Shown: one piece after another, positions 6,488 to 14,800 of the stretch
Layout of the letters: every line of letters starts with the position of its first letter
Position numbering within the stretch: position 1 is the first letter of the stretch
Assembly: GCA_946479255.1 (NCBI GenBank)
Contig: CAMLFK010000088.1
Coordinates: 1-17,610, forward strand
Direction: 5' to 3'
DNA: 17,610 bases
Source: an uncultured Oxalobacteraceae bacterium
GTDB lineage: Bacteria; Pseudomonadota; Gammaproteobacteria; Burkholderiales; Burkholderiaceae
Translations under genes and position numbers: made by a program
The notes under the pieces: model-generated
Database searches by the model: none
The model's input: the letters and a program-made list of their open reading frames with translations, nothing else
Told to the model about the DNA's origin: nothing

Positions 6488-7237
6488 TTACGCGCCGGCA
6501 CTGGCTTCCGCGTAGGTCCGCCAGATGCACGTTCCCTTGACCTGTTTGTCGAGCCCGCCCAGCAGGCTGTCGTGCTCGGCCAGCTCCTCGGCGCTTGCGC
6601 GCAGGATGATGATGTCGGCCAGCGGCACGGTTTCCAGCAAGCCGCCGCCGTCGGTCACTTCTTCCTCGACATCCATGGACAGCGAATTCTGGCCGCGGGT
6701 CATCGACAAATACACATCGGCCAGCAGCTCGGCATCGAGCAATGCGCCGTGCAGCTTGCGGTGCGCGTTCGACACGCCATATCGGTCGCACAGCGCATCG
6801 AGCGAGTTGCGTTTACCCGGATGCATTTCCTTGGCGTTGACCAAGGTGTCGATCACACCACTGCAGTGCTCAGTGAAGGAGGGCAAGCCCAGCAGCTTGA
6901 ATTCGTGGTTCAGGAAACCCAGGTCGAACGGCGCGTTGTGGATGATGACTTCAGCGCCACGGATATATTCGCGCAGCTCTTCCACAATCTCATGGAACTT
7001 GGGCTTGTCGCTCAAGAACTCGGTGGTCAGGCCGTGCACCGCCAGCGCGCCCTCTTCCGAATCGCGCTCCGGATTGATGTAACGATGGAAGTTATTCCCG
7101 GTCAGCATGCGGTTCTTCAGCTCGACGCAGCCTACTTCAATGACGCGGTCGCCTGTGCGCGGGTTCAGGCCGGTGGTTTCGGTATCGAGGACGACCTGCC
7201 TGGTATTGCTTGATTGTGAACGCACTTGAGATTCCAT
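6488..7237 (-). CDS. dnaQ: DNA polymerase III epsilon subunit (3'-5' proofreading exonuclease)
   Basis: This 249-residue protein is the proofreading subunit of the replicative polymerase core, which it joins with alpha and theta/clamp. Exo I is VVLDTETTG (D18, E20), Exo II is HNAPFDLGFL (D105) and Exo III-epsilon is HGALLD (H163, D168), so all four metal ligands and the catalytic His are present. QNSLSM (residues 183-188) matches the clamp-binding motif that follows the exonuclease domain. The C-terminal tail (residues 205-249) should bind the alpha subunit. I start at the ATG at 7237: a near-consensus -10 box lies over the upstream ATG at 7261, so that one would be outside the transcript, and homologs start close to the Exo I strand. 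The gene is followed by tRNA-Val on the same strand. Confidence 0.96.
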   Translation of the reverse strand: MESQVRSQSSNTRQVVLDTETTGLNPRTGDRVIEVGCVELKNRMLTGNNFHRYINPERDSEEGALAVHGLTTEFLSDKPKFHEIVEELREYIRGAEVIIHNAPFDLGFLNHEFKLLGLPSFTEHCSGVIDTLVNAKEMHPGKRNSLDALCDRYGVSNAHRKLHGALLDAELLADVYLSMTRGQNSLSMDVEEEVTDGGGLLETVPLADIIILRASAEELAEHDSLLGGLDKQVKGTCIWRTYAEASAGA

Positions 7238-7259
7238 TTTCGACCAAAGTTCTGCCGCC

Positions 7260-7289
7260 ATTATACAAGGGGGAGAATGCTGAGGTCAC
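7260..7289 (-). promoter_or_regulatory. Putative dnaQ promoter
   Basis: On the minus strand a perfect TATAAT (7265-7260) lies 18 nt downstream of GTGACC (7289-7284). Predicted transcription start is near 7253, leaving a short leader before the ATG at 7237. The box lies in the rnhA-dnaQ gap, so dnaQ need not depend on readthrough from rnhA. It also decides the dnaQ start codon. Confidence 0.6.
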
Positions 7290-7336
7290 GCCTGGATGCC
7301 CCAGCGAAACACTCACATCGGGCCGCGGCCGCGCTG

Positions 7337-7777
7337 TTAGCGGCGGCGCACCGTTTCCACGCCTTGATTGGCCAGGACGTCGGCGCGTTCGTTGCCCGGG
7401 TGGCCGTTGTGTCCGCGCACCCATTTCCATTGGACCGCGTGCTGGGCCTGGGCCAGGTCGAGCGCCTTCCACAGGTCTTCATTCTTGACCGGCTCCTTGG
7501 CCGCGGTTTTCCAGCCGCGCGCCTTCCAGCCGTGGATCCATTCCGAAATACCTTTCTGCACATACTGGCTGTCGGTGTGCAGCACCACTTCACAGGGCCG
7601 GGTCAGCGCGGCCAGCGCTTCGATCACCGCGCGCAGCTCCATGCGGTTATTGGTGGTGTTGAGTTCGCCACCGAAAATCTCTTTCTCATGGCCGTCCGCC
7701 ACCAGCAAGGCACCCCAGCCGCCAGTGCCCGGATTGCCCTTGCAAGCGCCATCCGTGAAAATCTCTACTTTGCTCAT
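7337..7777 (-). CDS. rnhA: Ribonuclease HI
   Basis: This 146-residue cytoplasmic enzyme degrades the RNA strand of RNA-DNA hybrids and removes R-loops and primers. It opens with [14 protein letters not shown], carries NRMELRA and [10 protein letters not shown], and ends with [16 protein letters not shown]. The metal-binding set D9, E47, D69 and D133 and the flexible-loop H123 are all present. The basic-protrusion helix region ([11 protein letters not shown]) is the bacterial type I form. Length is typical. Its ATG is 12 nt after the stop of the upstream methyltransferase, with AAAGG as ribosome-binding site, so the two genes are probably one transcript. Confidence 0.97.
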   Translation of the reverse strand: MSKVEIFTDGACKGNPGTGGWGALLVADGHEKEIFGGELNTTNNRMELRAVIEALAALTRPCEVVLHTDSQYVQKGISEWIHGWKARGWKTAAKEPVKNEDLWKALDLAQAQHAVQWKWVRGHNGHPGNERADVLANQGVETVRRR

Positions 7778-7789
7778 TCTTGCCTTTAA

Positions 7790-8572
7790 TTACTTCTGAT
7801 TGTTCCGGTTCGTCGCCGGCACCGCCTGCGGTGCCTTGGCCGATTTCTTGTTCCAGGCCGGGCCGATAATGGTCATGCCTTTGACCCGCTTGATCGCATG
7901 CACCATGTAGACCGCACCGAGATAGGGCCACCAGCGCGCGCCCGCCGCTTCCATGAAGGCGAAGCGGTCCAGCCAGTGCGCGGTGCGGCAAGGCGGTGCA
8001 TAACAGCCGAAATGGCTGCGGCTGACGCCGAGATTCAATAATTTTAACCAGTCTTTCATCCGTGGCATAGAGATGAATTCGCCGGCCAGCGGCAGGTAAT
8101 GCGAGCGCGTCAGGCGCCCCACGCCCTGGCGCGCGCCCCACATGCTGGCGGGATTGAAGCCGCAGATGATCACCTGGCCTTCGGGAATCAAGACCCGCTC
8201 GACTTCGCGCAGCACCTGGTGCGGCTCGGCTGCGTACTCCAATACATGGGGCAGCACCACCAGGTCCAGGCTCTGCGAGGCGAACGGCAGCTCGGCAAAA
8301 TCCAGCGCCACGGCGATCTGCTTGCCGCCCGGCATGCGGGTCAGTTGTTCGATGGACGACAGGCGCGTGGCGGCCTGCCATTTGTTGGGCATGCGGCTGG
8401 CGGCCAGCGCATCGATTTGCGGCAGCCCGATCTGGACGGCGTTGAAGCCGAAAATATCGGCGGTCAATTCATCCAGGCATGCCTGCTCCCATGCCCGCAC
8501 ATACGTGCCCGCCGGCGTCTGCAGCCAAGCGTCGAGCGCTATAATGGACTGTTCGGATTCTGCGCTATCCAT
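7790..8572 (-). CDS. YafS-type SAM-dependent methyltransferase (class I-like)
   Basis: This 260-residue protein sits between rnhA and gloB, where E. coli has yafS, and its body fits that family. The Methyltransf_11-like core reads [21 protein letters not shown] for motifs II/III, then [19 protein letters not shown]. The glycine-rich motif I is poorly conserved ([11 protein letters not shown]), as is common for this group. The C-terminal part is basic. Substrate is unknown. I use the ATG at 8572, preceded by AGAGGAT; the longer frame starts with a TTG at 8590 that lacks such a site. It is divergent from gloB with only a short shared regulatory gap, and likely cotranscribed with rnhA. Confidence 0.85.
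   Translation of the reverse strand: MDSAESEQSIIALDAWLQTPAGTYVRAWEQACLDELTADIFGFNAVQIGLPQIDALAASRMPNKWQAATRLSSIEQLTRMPGGKQIAVALDFAELPFASQSLDLVVLPHVLEYAAEPHQVLREVERVLIPEGQVIICGFNPASMWGARQGVGRLTRSHYLPLAGEFISMPRMKDWLKLLNLGVSRSHFGCYAPPCRTAHWLDRFAFMEAAGARWWPYLGAVYMVHAIKRVKGMTIIGPAWNKKSAKAPQAVPATNRNNQK
8540..8545 (+). promoter_or_regulatory. Possible gloB -10 box
   Basis: A perfect TATAAT on the plus strand, inside the 5' end of the divergent methyltransferase gene, 64-69 nt before the gloB ATG at 8609. I see no good -35 at 16-18 nt upstream, so activity would need an activator or the match is chance. Confidence 0.35.
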
Positions 8573-8608
8573 GCCTATCCTCTTGTCCAAATGTCGAAAA
8601 ATTCTACT

Positions 8609-9421
8609 ATGACGACCTCAATCGGCCCCACGTTGACGGTGCTCGCGCTCCCAGCCTTCCAGAGCAACTACCTGTGGCTGATTCACGATGGCAGCAACGC
8701 TGCCGTGGTCGACCCCGGCGACGCGGCGCCCGTGCTTGCCGCGCTGGCCGAACATCGTCTCACGCTGACGGCCATTTTACTCACCCATCACCATCATGAC
8801 CACATTGATGGTGTTCCAGATCTGTTGCGCCACGCCCCGGTGCCCGTCTTCGGCCCGCGCAAGGAGCCCATCGCCACCACCACGGTCAAGCTCGGCGAAG
8901 GCGACCTGGTCGAGGTCCCCGGCCTCGCCCTGACCCTGCGCGTGCTTGACGTGCCCGGCCACACGCCCGGCCACATCGCGTATGTACGCGAGGATGCGGG
9001 CGACAAGCCGGGAACGCGCTGGCTGTTTTGCGGCGATGTGTTATTTGCCGCAGGTTGCGGCCGTGTTCTTCAAGGCAGGCACGCGCAGATGCGGGCTTCG
9101 CTTCGCAAGCTGGCCGCATTGCCGGACGATACACAGGTCTATTGCGCGCACGAATACACGCTGGACAATCTGCGCTTTGCGCTGGCCGCCGAACCCGCCA
9201 ACCCGGGCATCACGGAGCGCATGTCGCGCGAAGCGGCGCGGCGCCAACGCGGCGAGCCAACCGTGCCGTCGACTATCGGTATTGAAAAAGCGACCAATCC
9301 TTTTTTGCGCGACCAGGAAAGCAGCGTAACGGGGCATCTGCAATCGCTCGGCAAGCTGAAGCTGCCGGCCGATCCGGTAGCGTCTTTCGCCGCCTTACGC
9401 GAATGGAAGAATGTTTTTTAA
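8609..9421 (+). CDS. gloB: Hydroxyacylglutathione hydrolase (glyoxalase II)
   Basis: This 270-residue metallo-beta-lactamase-fold enzyme splits S-D-lactoylglutathione to D-lactate and glutathione, the second step of methylglyoxal detoxification. The binuclear metal motif is [12 protein letters not shown] (residues 58-69). Further ligands are in [11 protein letters not shown], in the LFCGDVLF segment and in VYCAHEYT. The C-terminal part holds the glutathione-binding NLRFA region and a NPFLR stretch. Length is slightly above the usual 250-260. I choose the ATG at 8609; an in-frame ATG at 8591 adds six residues and neither has a clear Shine-Dalgarno. Oddity: the usual CGR.FEGT..QM segment reads [12 protein letters not shown] here. 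Confidence 0.94.
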   Translation: MTTSIGPTLTVLALPAFQSNYLWLIHDGSNAAVVDPGDAAPVLAALAEHRLTLTAILLTHHHHDHIDGVPDLLRHAPVPVFGPRKEPIATTTVKLGEGDLVEVPGLALTLRVLDVPGHTPGHIAYVREDAGDKPGTRWLFCGDVLFAAGCGRVLQGRHAQMRASLRKLAALPDDTQVYCAHEYTLDNLRFALAAEPANPGITERMSREAARRQRGEPTVPSTIGIEKATNPFLRDQESSVTGHLQSLGKLKLPADPVASFAALREWKNVF

Positions 9422-9573
9422 AGGGAAAACTGGCTTATAAGCAACATCGGCTACCCTCCTGTAGTATCCAAGCTCGGTTAAACCAGCTAATATGTTTCTT
9501 TAGGAAACTGTTTCGAAATCGCCAGTGATCAATCCACCCCAATCCGCCATTGATTGCAGCCTGATCCTTCGTC

Positions 9574-10533
9574 ATGCTGGCTGACCCCGGCTTGCGGGCC
9601 TGGCTGCGCGGTCTCGGCCTGGGCCTGGGTGCCACTGCGCTGTCGGCTATGCCGGCCTGGGCGCAAAGCGCCGCGCGGCCGATCTGCGTCGTGTTCCCTG
9701 ACATTGGCGATCCCTTCCGCAAAGTTTTCACAGAAATCATTTCCGGCATCGAAGAGCAGGCCCGTAGCCGCGTGCAAGCCTTGCCGGTGGGGGCCAGCCA
9801 GGATCCGGGCGAACTGGCCGGCAATCTCAAGCGCGGTGGCACGCGCGTGGTCATCGCACTCGGCCGCCAGGGCATCAAGGCAGCCAGCCAGATCGACCCA
9901 TCGATCGGCCTGGTGGTCAGCGGCGTGTCGTCGGTGCCCGATGGCGAGCGCCAGTTCGGCATCTGCCTGACACCGGACCCGGCGCTGCTGTTCGCCAACC
10001 TGAAGAACCTGGTGCCCGGAACCAAGCGCGTCATCGTTGTCTACAACCCCCAGCACAGCGAGTGGCTGCTCAAAGTGGCCCGCGAAGCGGCCCGCGGCGC
10101 CGGGCTGGAGCTGGCCGCGCTGGAAGCGCGCGACCTGGCCAGCGCCGCCCGGCTGTACGAAACCGCCTTCGCCAGCTCCGACGGACGGCGCGACGCCCTG
10201 TGGCTGCCGATCGACCCGACCACGGTCGATGAAAGCACCATCTTGCCCATTGTCCTGAAGGAAGCGTGGGACCGCACTGTGCCGGTATTTTCCAGCAGTT
10301 TCCTGCACGTCAAACGGGGCGCCCTGTTCGCCTTGTATCCAAACAACCTCGATCTAGGCCGCAATCTTGGCGGAATTGCCACCAGCATACTGTCCGGCGA
10401 ACCGCCCGTGCGCGGCGTGGTTCCCCTGCGCGACGTGCATTCCGCCCTCAACCTGCGTACCGCCAGCCACATTGGCCTGACAATTACGCAGCGTGTCCAG
10501 CGCAGTTTCAACTTTCTCTACCCTGAGCCATAA
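9574..10533 (+). CDS. Periplasmic substrate-binding protein, ABC_sub_bind type (copy 1)
   Basis: This 319-residue exported protein belongs to the ABC_sub_bind (PF04392-like) periplasmic binding family. It has a signal peptide (hydrophobic LGLGLGATALSAMPAWA-QS) followed by ICVVFPDIGDPFRKVF, then RVVIALGRQGIKAAS and GICLTPDPALLFANLK, where lobe 1 meets the hinge. VIVVYNPQHSEWLL and ALWLPIDPTTVDE mark lobe 2. An in-frame TGA four codons upstream makes the ATG at 9574 the only usable start; no strong ribosome-binding site is seen. The next gene is a paralog with the same C-terminal motif (YPEP) and shares a 21-nt identical DNA stretch, so this pair arose by tandem duplication. No permease or ATPase is nearby. 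Ligand is unknown. Confidence 0.85.
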   Translation: MLADPGLRAWLRGLGLGLGATALSAMPAWAQSAARPICVVFPDIGDPFRKVFTEIISGIEEQARSRVQALPVGASQDPGELAGNLKRGGTRVVIALGRQGIKAASQIDPSIGLVVSGVSSVPDGERQFGICLTPDPALLFANLKNLVPGTKRVIVVYNPQHSEWLLKVAREAARGAGLELAALEARDLASAARLYETAFASSDGRRDALWLPIDPTTVDESTILPIVLKEAWDRTVPVFSSSFLHVKRGALFALYPNNLDLGRNLGGIATSILSGEPPVRGVVPLRDVHSALNLRTASHIGLTITQRVQRSFNFLYPEP

Positions 10534-10675
10534 GAAACACGCAGCAAATACCACAATACAAAAAACTTTCTCTACGGCTACTTGCCTGACGTATACTGTT
10601 GCATTGTTTTGGCTGCGCCGGGGCTGCAATGCGGCTGCTCCAAATTTCAGGATCGCACCTCCCTGCTGTATAGCA

Positions 10676-11824
10676 ATGATGACATTTTTACTCGTTTCCG
10701 GCCGCCGTACCCTGGCTCGGGTTTGCCTTGTGCTCACCGCGCTGATGCTGTGCACGGCCGCACCCGCTGCCCGTGCCGATGCGGTCGACGGCGTATCGGC
10801 AGCGCCTGCCGTACCCGCTGCCAGTGCGTCGCCCGGCCTGTTCGAGCGCCTCGACAGCACCCACTCGTCCGGCAAAGCCGGCTTCAACATGCGGCCGATC
10901 ACCGTCGCCCAGCTGGAAGACCAGCTGCGCCGTCCCGATGTGCAAGCCTCGGCTGGCAAGGGCACAATCGCCGTGCTGTATCCGAACGTCTCCGAACCCT
11001 TCCGCAGCGCCTTCATCAGCATGATCCAGGGGATCGAGGAGCGCACCCGCCTGCGTGTGCGCAGCTACGCCGTCGACAGCAAGAGCGACCCATCCGAACT
11101 CAACACCCAGCTCAAGCGCAGCGGCACCAGGGTGGTCATCGCCCTCGGCCGCCAGGGACTGTCGGTCGCCTCCACCCTGGAACGCGACATCGTGGTGCTG
11201 GTCGGTGGCGCCCTGCTCTTGTCGGACGCCGAAATCGTCAACATGAACGGCATCAGCCTGACGCCCGACCCGGCCATCCTGTTCAGCCGCTTGCGCAGCC
11301 TGCTGCCGGAGATCAAGCGGGTGCAGGTGGTGTACGACCCCAAAAAGACCGAATGGCTGCTGCGCATCGCGCGCGAAGCCGCCCGCAGCCAGGGGCTGGA
11401 ACTGGTGGCGCACGAGGCGCGCGACCTGAGCCAGGCCGCGCATATCTATAGCGCGCTGTTCGCCAGCGCCGACGGCAAGCGCGAAGCCGTCTGGCTGCCG
11501 CACGACACCACCACCGTCGAAGAAGGCACCCTGCTGCCGCTGATCCTCAAGGGGGCATGGAACAGCGGCGTGCCTATCTTTTCGAGCAATGTGCTGCACG
11601 TGAAAAAAGGCGCGCTGTTTGCCATGAGTCCGAATAACGTGGAACTGGGCCGCTCGCTGGCCACCTCCGCGCTAGGGCTGATGTCGGGCGAAATGCGTAA
11701 AAAAGGCGTACAGCCGCTGCGCGAACTGCATGCCGCGATCAACCTGCGTACCGCCAGCCACGTCGGGCTGAACATCGGGTACCAGCAGCAACGCACTTTT
11801 GACTACATCTATCCGGAGCCATGA
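10676..11824 (+). CDS. Periplasmic substrate-binding protein, ABC_sub_bind type (copy 2)
   Basis: This is a 382-residue paralog of copy 1. Tandem ATG codons lie at 10676 and 10679; either gives a proper signal peptide (RRTLARVCLVLTALMLCTAAPAARA-DA). A longer frame from 10493 is rejected because it runs back into copy 1. The mature protein has an extra segment of about 60 residues before the core, then TIAVLYPNVSEPFRSAF, RVVIALGRQGLSVAS, GISLTPDPAILFSRLR, VQVVYDPKKTEWLLRI and AVWLPHDTTTVEE, all parallel to copy 1. The 142-nt gap after copy 1 has only a weak promoter candidate (TATACT near 10594). Its stop is 4 nt before the hybrid kinase ATG, so the two are cotranslated. I infer it delivers a ligand signal to the kinase rather than to a transporter. 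Confidence 0.86.
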   Translation: MMTFLLVSGRRTLARVCLVLTALMLCTAAPAARADAVDGVSAAPAVPAASASPGLFERLDSTHSSGKAGFNMRPITVAQLEDQLRRPDVQASAGKGTIAVLYPNVSEPFRSAFISMIQGIEERTRLRVRSYAVDSKSDPSELNTQLKRSGTRVVIALGRQGLSVASTLERDIVVLVGGALLLSDAEIVNMNGISLTPDPAILFSRLRSLLPEIKRVQVVYDPKKTEWLLRIAREAARSQGLELVAHEARDLSQAAHIYSALFASADGKREAVWLPHDTTTVEEGTLLPLILKGAWNSGVPIFSSNVLHVKKGALFAMSPNNVELGRSLATSALGLMSGEMRKKGVQPLRELHAAINLRTASHVGLNIGYQQQRTFDYIYPEP

Positions 11825-11828
11825 TCTG

Positions 11829-14800
11829 ATGTTCCATCACTTCCTACGCCGCACCGGATTCCGCCGCCAGCTGACCATCATCGTGTCGGCCGCGATCCTG
11901 GGACTGGCACTGTTTTCTTCGCTGATCAACTCCTGGGAAGCCAGTTCGCGCATGCGCGACTACTTCGTCTCGCAAGGCGTGCGCATCGCCGACAACCTCG
12001 CGCGACAGAGTACCCTGGCCCTGCTCTATCACTCGGCCGAAAACGCCCAGGGTGCGGTGGCCACCACCCTGACCTTCCCGGATGTGATCTGCGTTCAGAT
12101 CAGCGACACCAAGCACGAAGTTCTGCTGGCCGAGTCGCGCCCGGGCGTGACGCACGCAAGCGCGCCGCCGCTGCGCACCCCGCTCACCCAGGCCACCCTG
12201 GTTCGCGAAACGAGCGAAGCCTGGCATTTTGCCGCGCCTGTGTTCAGCGGCAACCAAGCCGACGCCTCGCCGTTCGAACTGCAGGAAGCCAAGCCGCAGC
12301 TGCTCGGCTATGTTTACGTCTCGCTCGGCAAGCGCACCCTGGTCGACCTGACCCTGTCCCTGCTGATCGGCAACCTGGTCATCACCCTGTCGTTCGCCGT
12401 GATCCTGCTGGTGGTGGTGCGCCTGCTGACGCGCTACATGATCAACCCGCTCAACGCCCTGTCGAACCTGATGCGCCGCGCCGAATCGGGCGAATCCGGC
12501 ATGCGCGCCGCCCCGGCCGGCCCGCGCGACCTGATCGAAATGGCGGTCGCCTTCAACAAGATGATGAACGTGCTCGAACAGCGCGAGGCCGAACTGAAGG
12601 ACTCGCGCGACGCCGCCGTCAACATGGCGCTGATGAAGGCGCAGTTCGCCGCCACCGTCAGCCACGAGGTGCGCACCCCGCTCAACGGCGTGGTCGGCAT
12701 GCTCGACATGCTCAAGGAAATGAGCCTGAACAAGCGCCAGGCCGAGTGCGTGGACGTGGCGTGGAACTCCTCGCGCACCCTGATTGAACTGATCAACAAC
12801 ATCCTCGACTTCTCCAAGATGGAAGCCGGCAAGCTGACCCTCGAAGAAGTCGACTTCGACCTGCGCCGCCTGCTGGAAGAAGTCATCGAACTGGTGGCCA
12901 AACAGGCGCAGGTACGCGATGTGGAACTGGGCTACCTGTTCGAAGGCAGCGTGCCGGCCAGGGTCAACGGCGACTCGCTGCGCCTGCGCCAGGTGCTCAT
13001 CAACCTGCTCGGCAACGCCGTCAAGTTCACCGAACACGGTGAAGTGGCGGTGACGATCGCGCGCGCGCCGGGACCGCAGTTCGGCATCCGCTTCGAGGTG
13101 CGCGACAGCGGCATCGGCATGAGTGCGGAACAGCAGGAACACCTGTTCCAGTCCTTCGCCCAGGCCGATCCATCCACCACCCGCAAGTACGGCGGCACCG
13201 GGCTTGGGCTGGCCATCTGCAAGCAGCTGGTCGGCCTGATGGGCGGCGAGATCAGCGTGGTCAGCACCCTGGGTGAAGGCACCACTTTTACCTTCAGCGT
13301 GGCCTGCAAACCCGCCCTGCAGGAAGCGCTCGATGCCGTGTATCCGGAGCTCGACGGCCTGCGCCTGATCGCGGTCGACGAAAGCCAGGTGGTGCGCAGC
13401 TTCATCGCCCAGACCATGCAGCGCCACGGCGTCGACTGCCACGCCACCCGCTGGGGCGGCGAAGCGCTGCGCCAGTTGCAGGCCGGTGCCGCGGAGGGCA
13501 AGCCCTATGGCCTGGTAGTGATGGACATCGGCGCCTTGGATGACGACGGCAACGACCTGACCCAGCAGATCGAAGCGCAAGCTCCCGGCACGCATGTGCT
13601 GATCCTCGACCGTTTCGGCTCGCCTGCCGGCGGCACCCTGGTGGACGGCTACGCTTCGCTCGGCAAGCCGCTGCGCGAAGAACGCCTTCTGCAATCACTC
13701 AAAGACCTGGTGGCCGGCGCCAATGCGCCGGCAGTTGGCGAGGCCAGCGCGGTCGCAACACCGGACCGCAAGGGCTTCCGCATCCTGGTGGCCGAGGACA
13801 ACCGCACCAATCAGATGGTTGCCGCCGGCATGCTGGCGATGAACGGCTGCTCGTGCGAGTTCGCCTCCAACGGCCGCGAAGCGCTGGAAGCGGCCCGCTC
13901 GCGCGAGTTCGACCTGATTCTGATGGACTGCAGCATGCCGGAGATGGATGGCTACGAAGCCACCGCCCACATCCGCGTGCACGAAGAAAGCACCGGCCGC
14001 CGCACGCCGCTGGTGGCGATGACCGCCAACACCCAGCGCGGCGACGCCGAAAAATGCCTGGCGGCCGGCATGGACGACTACCTGGCCAAGCCGATCACCC
14101 TGGTCGAACTGCGTCAGAAACTGGAGCGCTGGCTGCCGCGCGGCGACGAACTGCGCAGCGCACCGGCACTGGCCGAACGCATCGAAGACAACATGGAAAG
14201 CGCCATCGACCAGGCCATCTTCGCCAAGCTGCGCGAAATCATGGGCGCCTCGCTGCCGCAAGCGATCAGCCCCTTCCTCGAAGACACGCCGCAATACCTG
14301 CTCGACCTGGAAGCCGCGGTGCAAGCCGGCGACGCCGAGACCGCGCGTGCCAAGGCGCATGCCATCAAGGGTTCGTCCGGCAACCTGGGCGCGATCCACC
14401 TGGCCCAGCTGGCCAAGGAAGCTGAAGAACTGGCGCTGGCGAACGAGACCCATATGGTGGCGCCGCTGCTGCCGCGCCTGCGCATCGCCTACAATGCCGT
14501 ATCGCACGCGCTGGCCCATGAAGTGGGCAGCGGCGACCCCTTTGGCGCCGGTGGTGGCGACGACGTCCCGCAGGTACTGATCGTCGACGACGACCGCAGT
14601 ACCCGCAGCACCCTGCGCTACACCTTGCAGCGCGACGGCTTCAAGGTAGAGGAAGCGGCAGACGGCGCCCAGGCGCTGACCATGCTCAAGCGCTTCCACC
14701 CGGACGTGATCCTGATGGATGCCGTGATGCCGGTGATGGACGGCTTCACCGCTTGTGCGCGCATGCAGGAACTCCCGGGCGGCAGCAATATCCCGGTGCT

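Noticed and set aside
8099..8608. N-terminal extension of GloB by 170 codons
   Set aside because: It is antisense to the yafS-type methyltransferase and precedes the normal GloB N-terminus; the real start is at 8609 or 8591.
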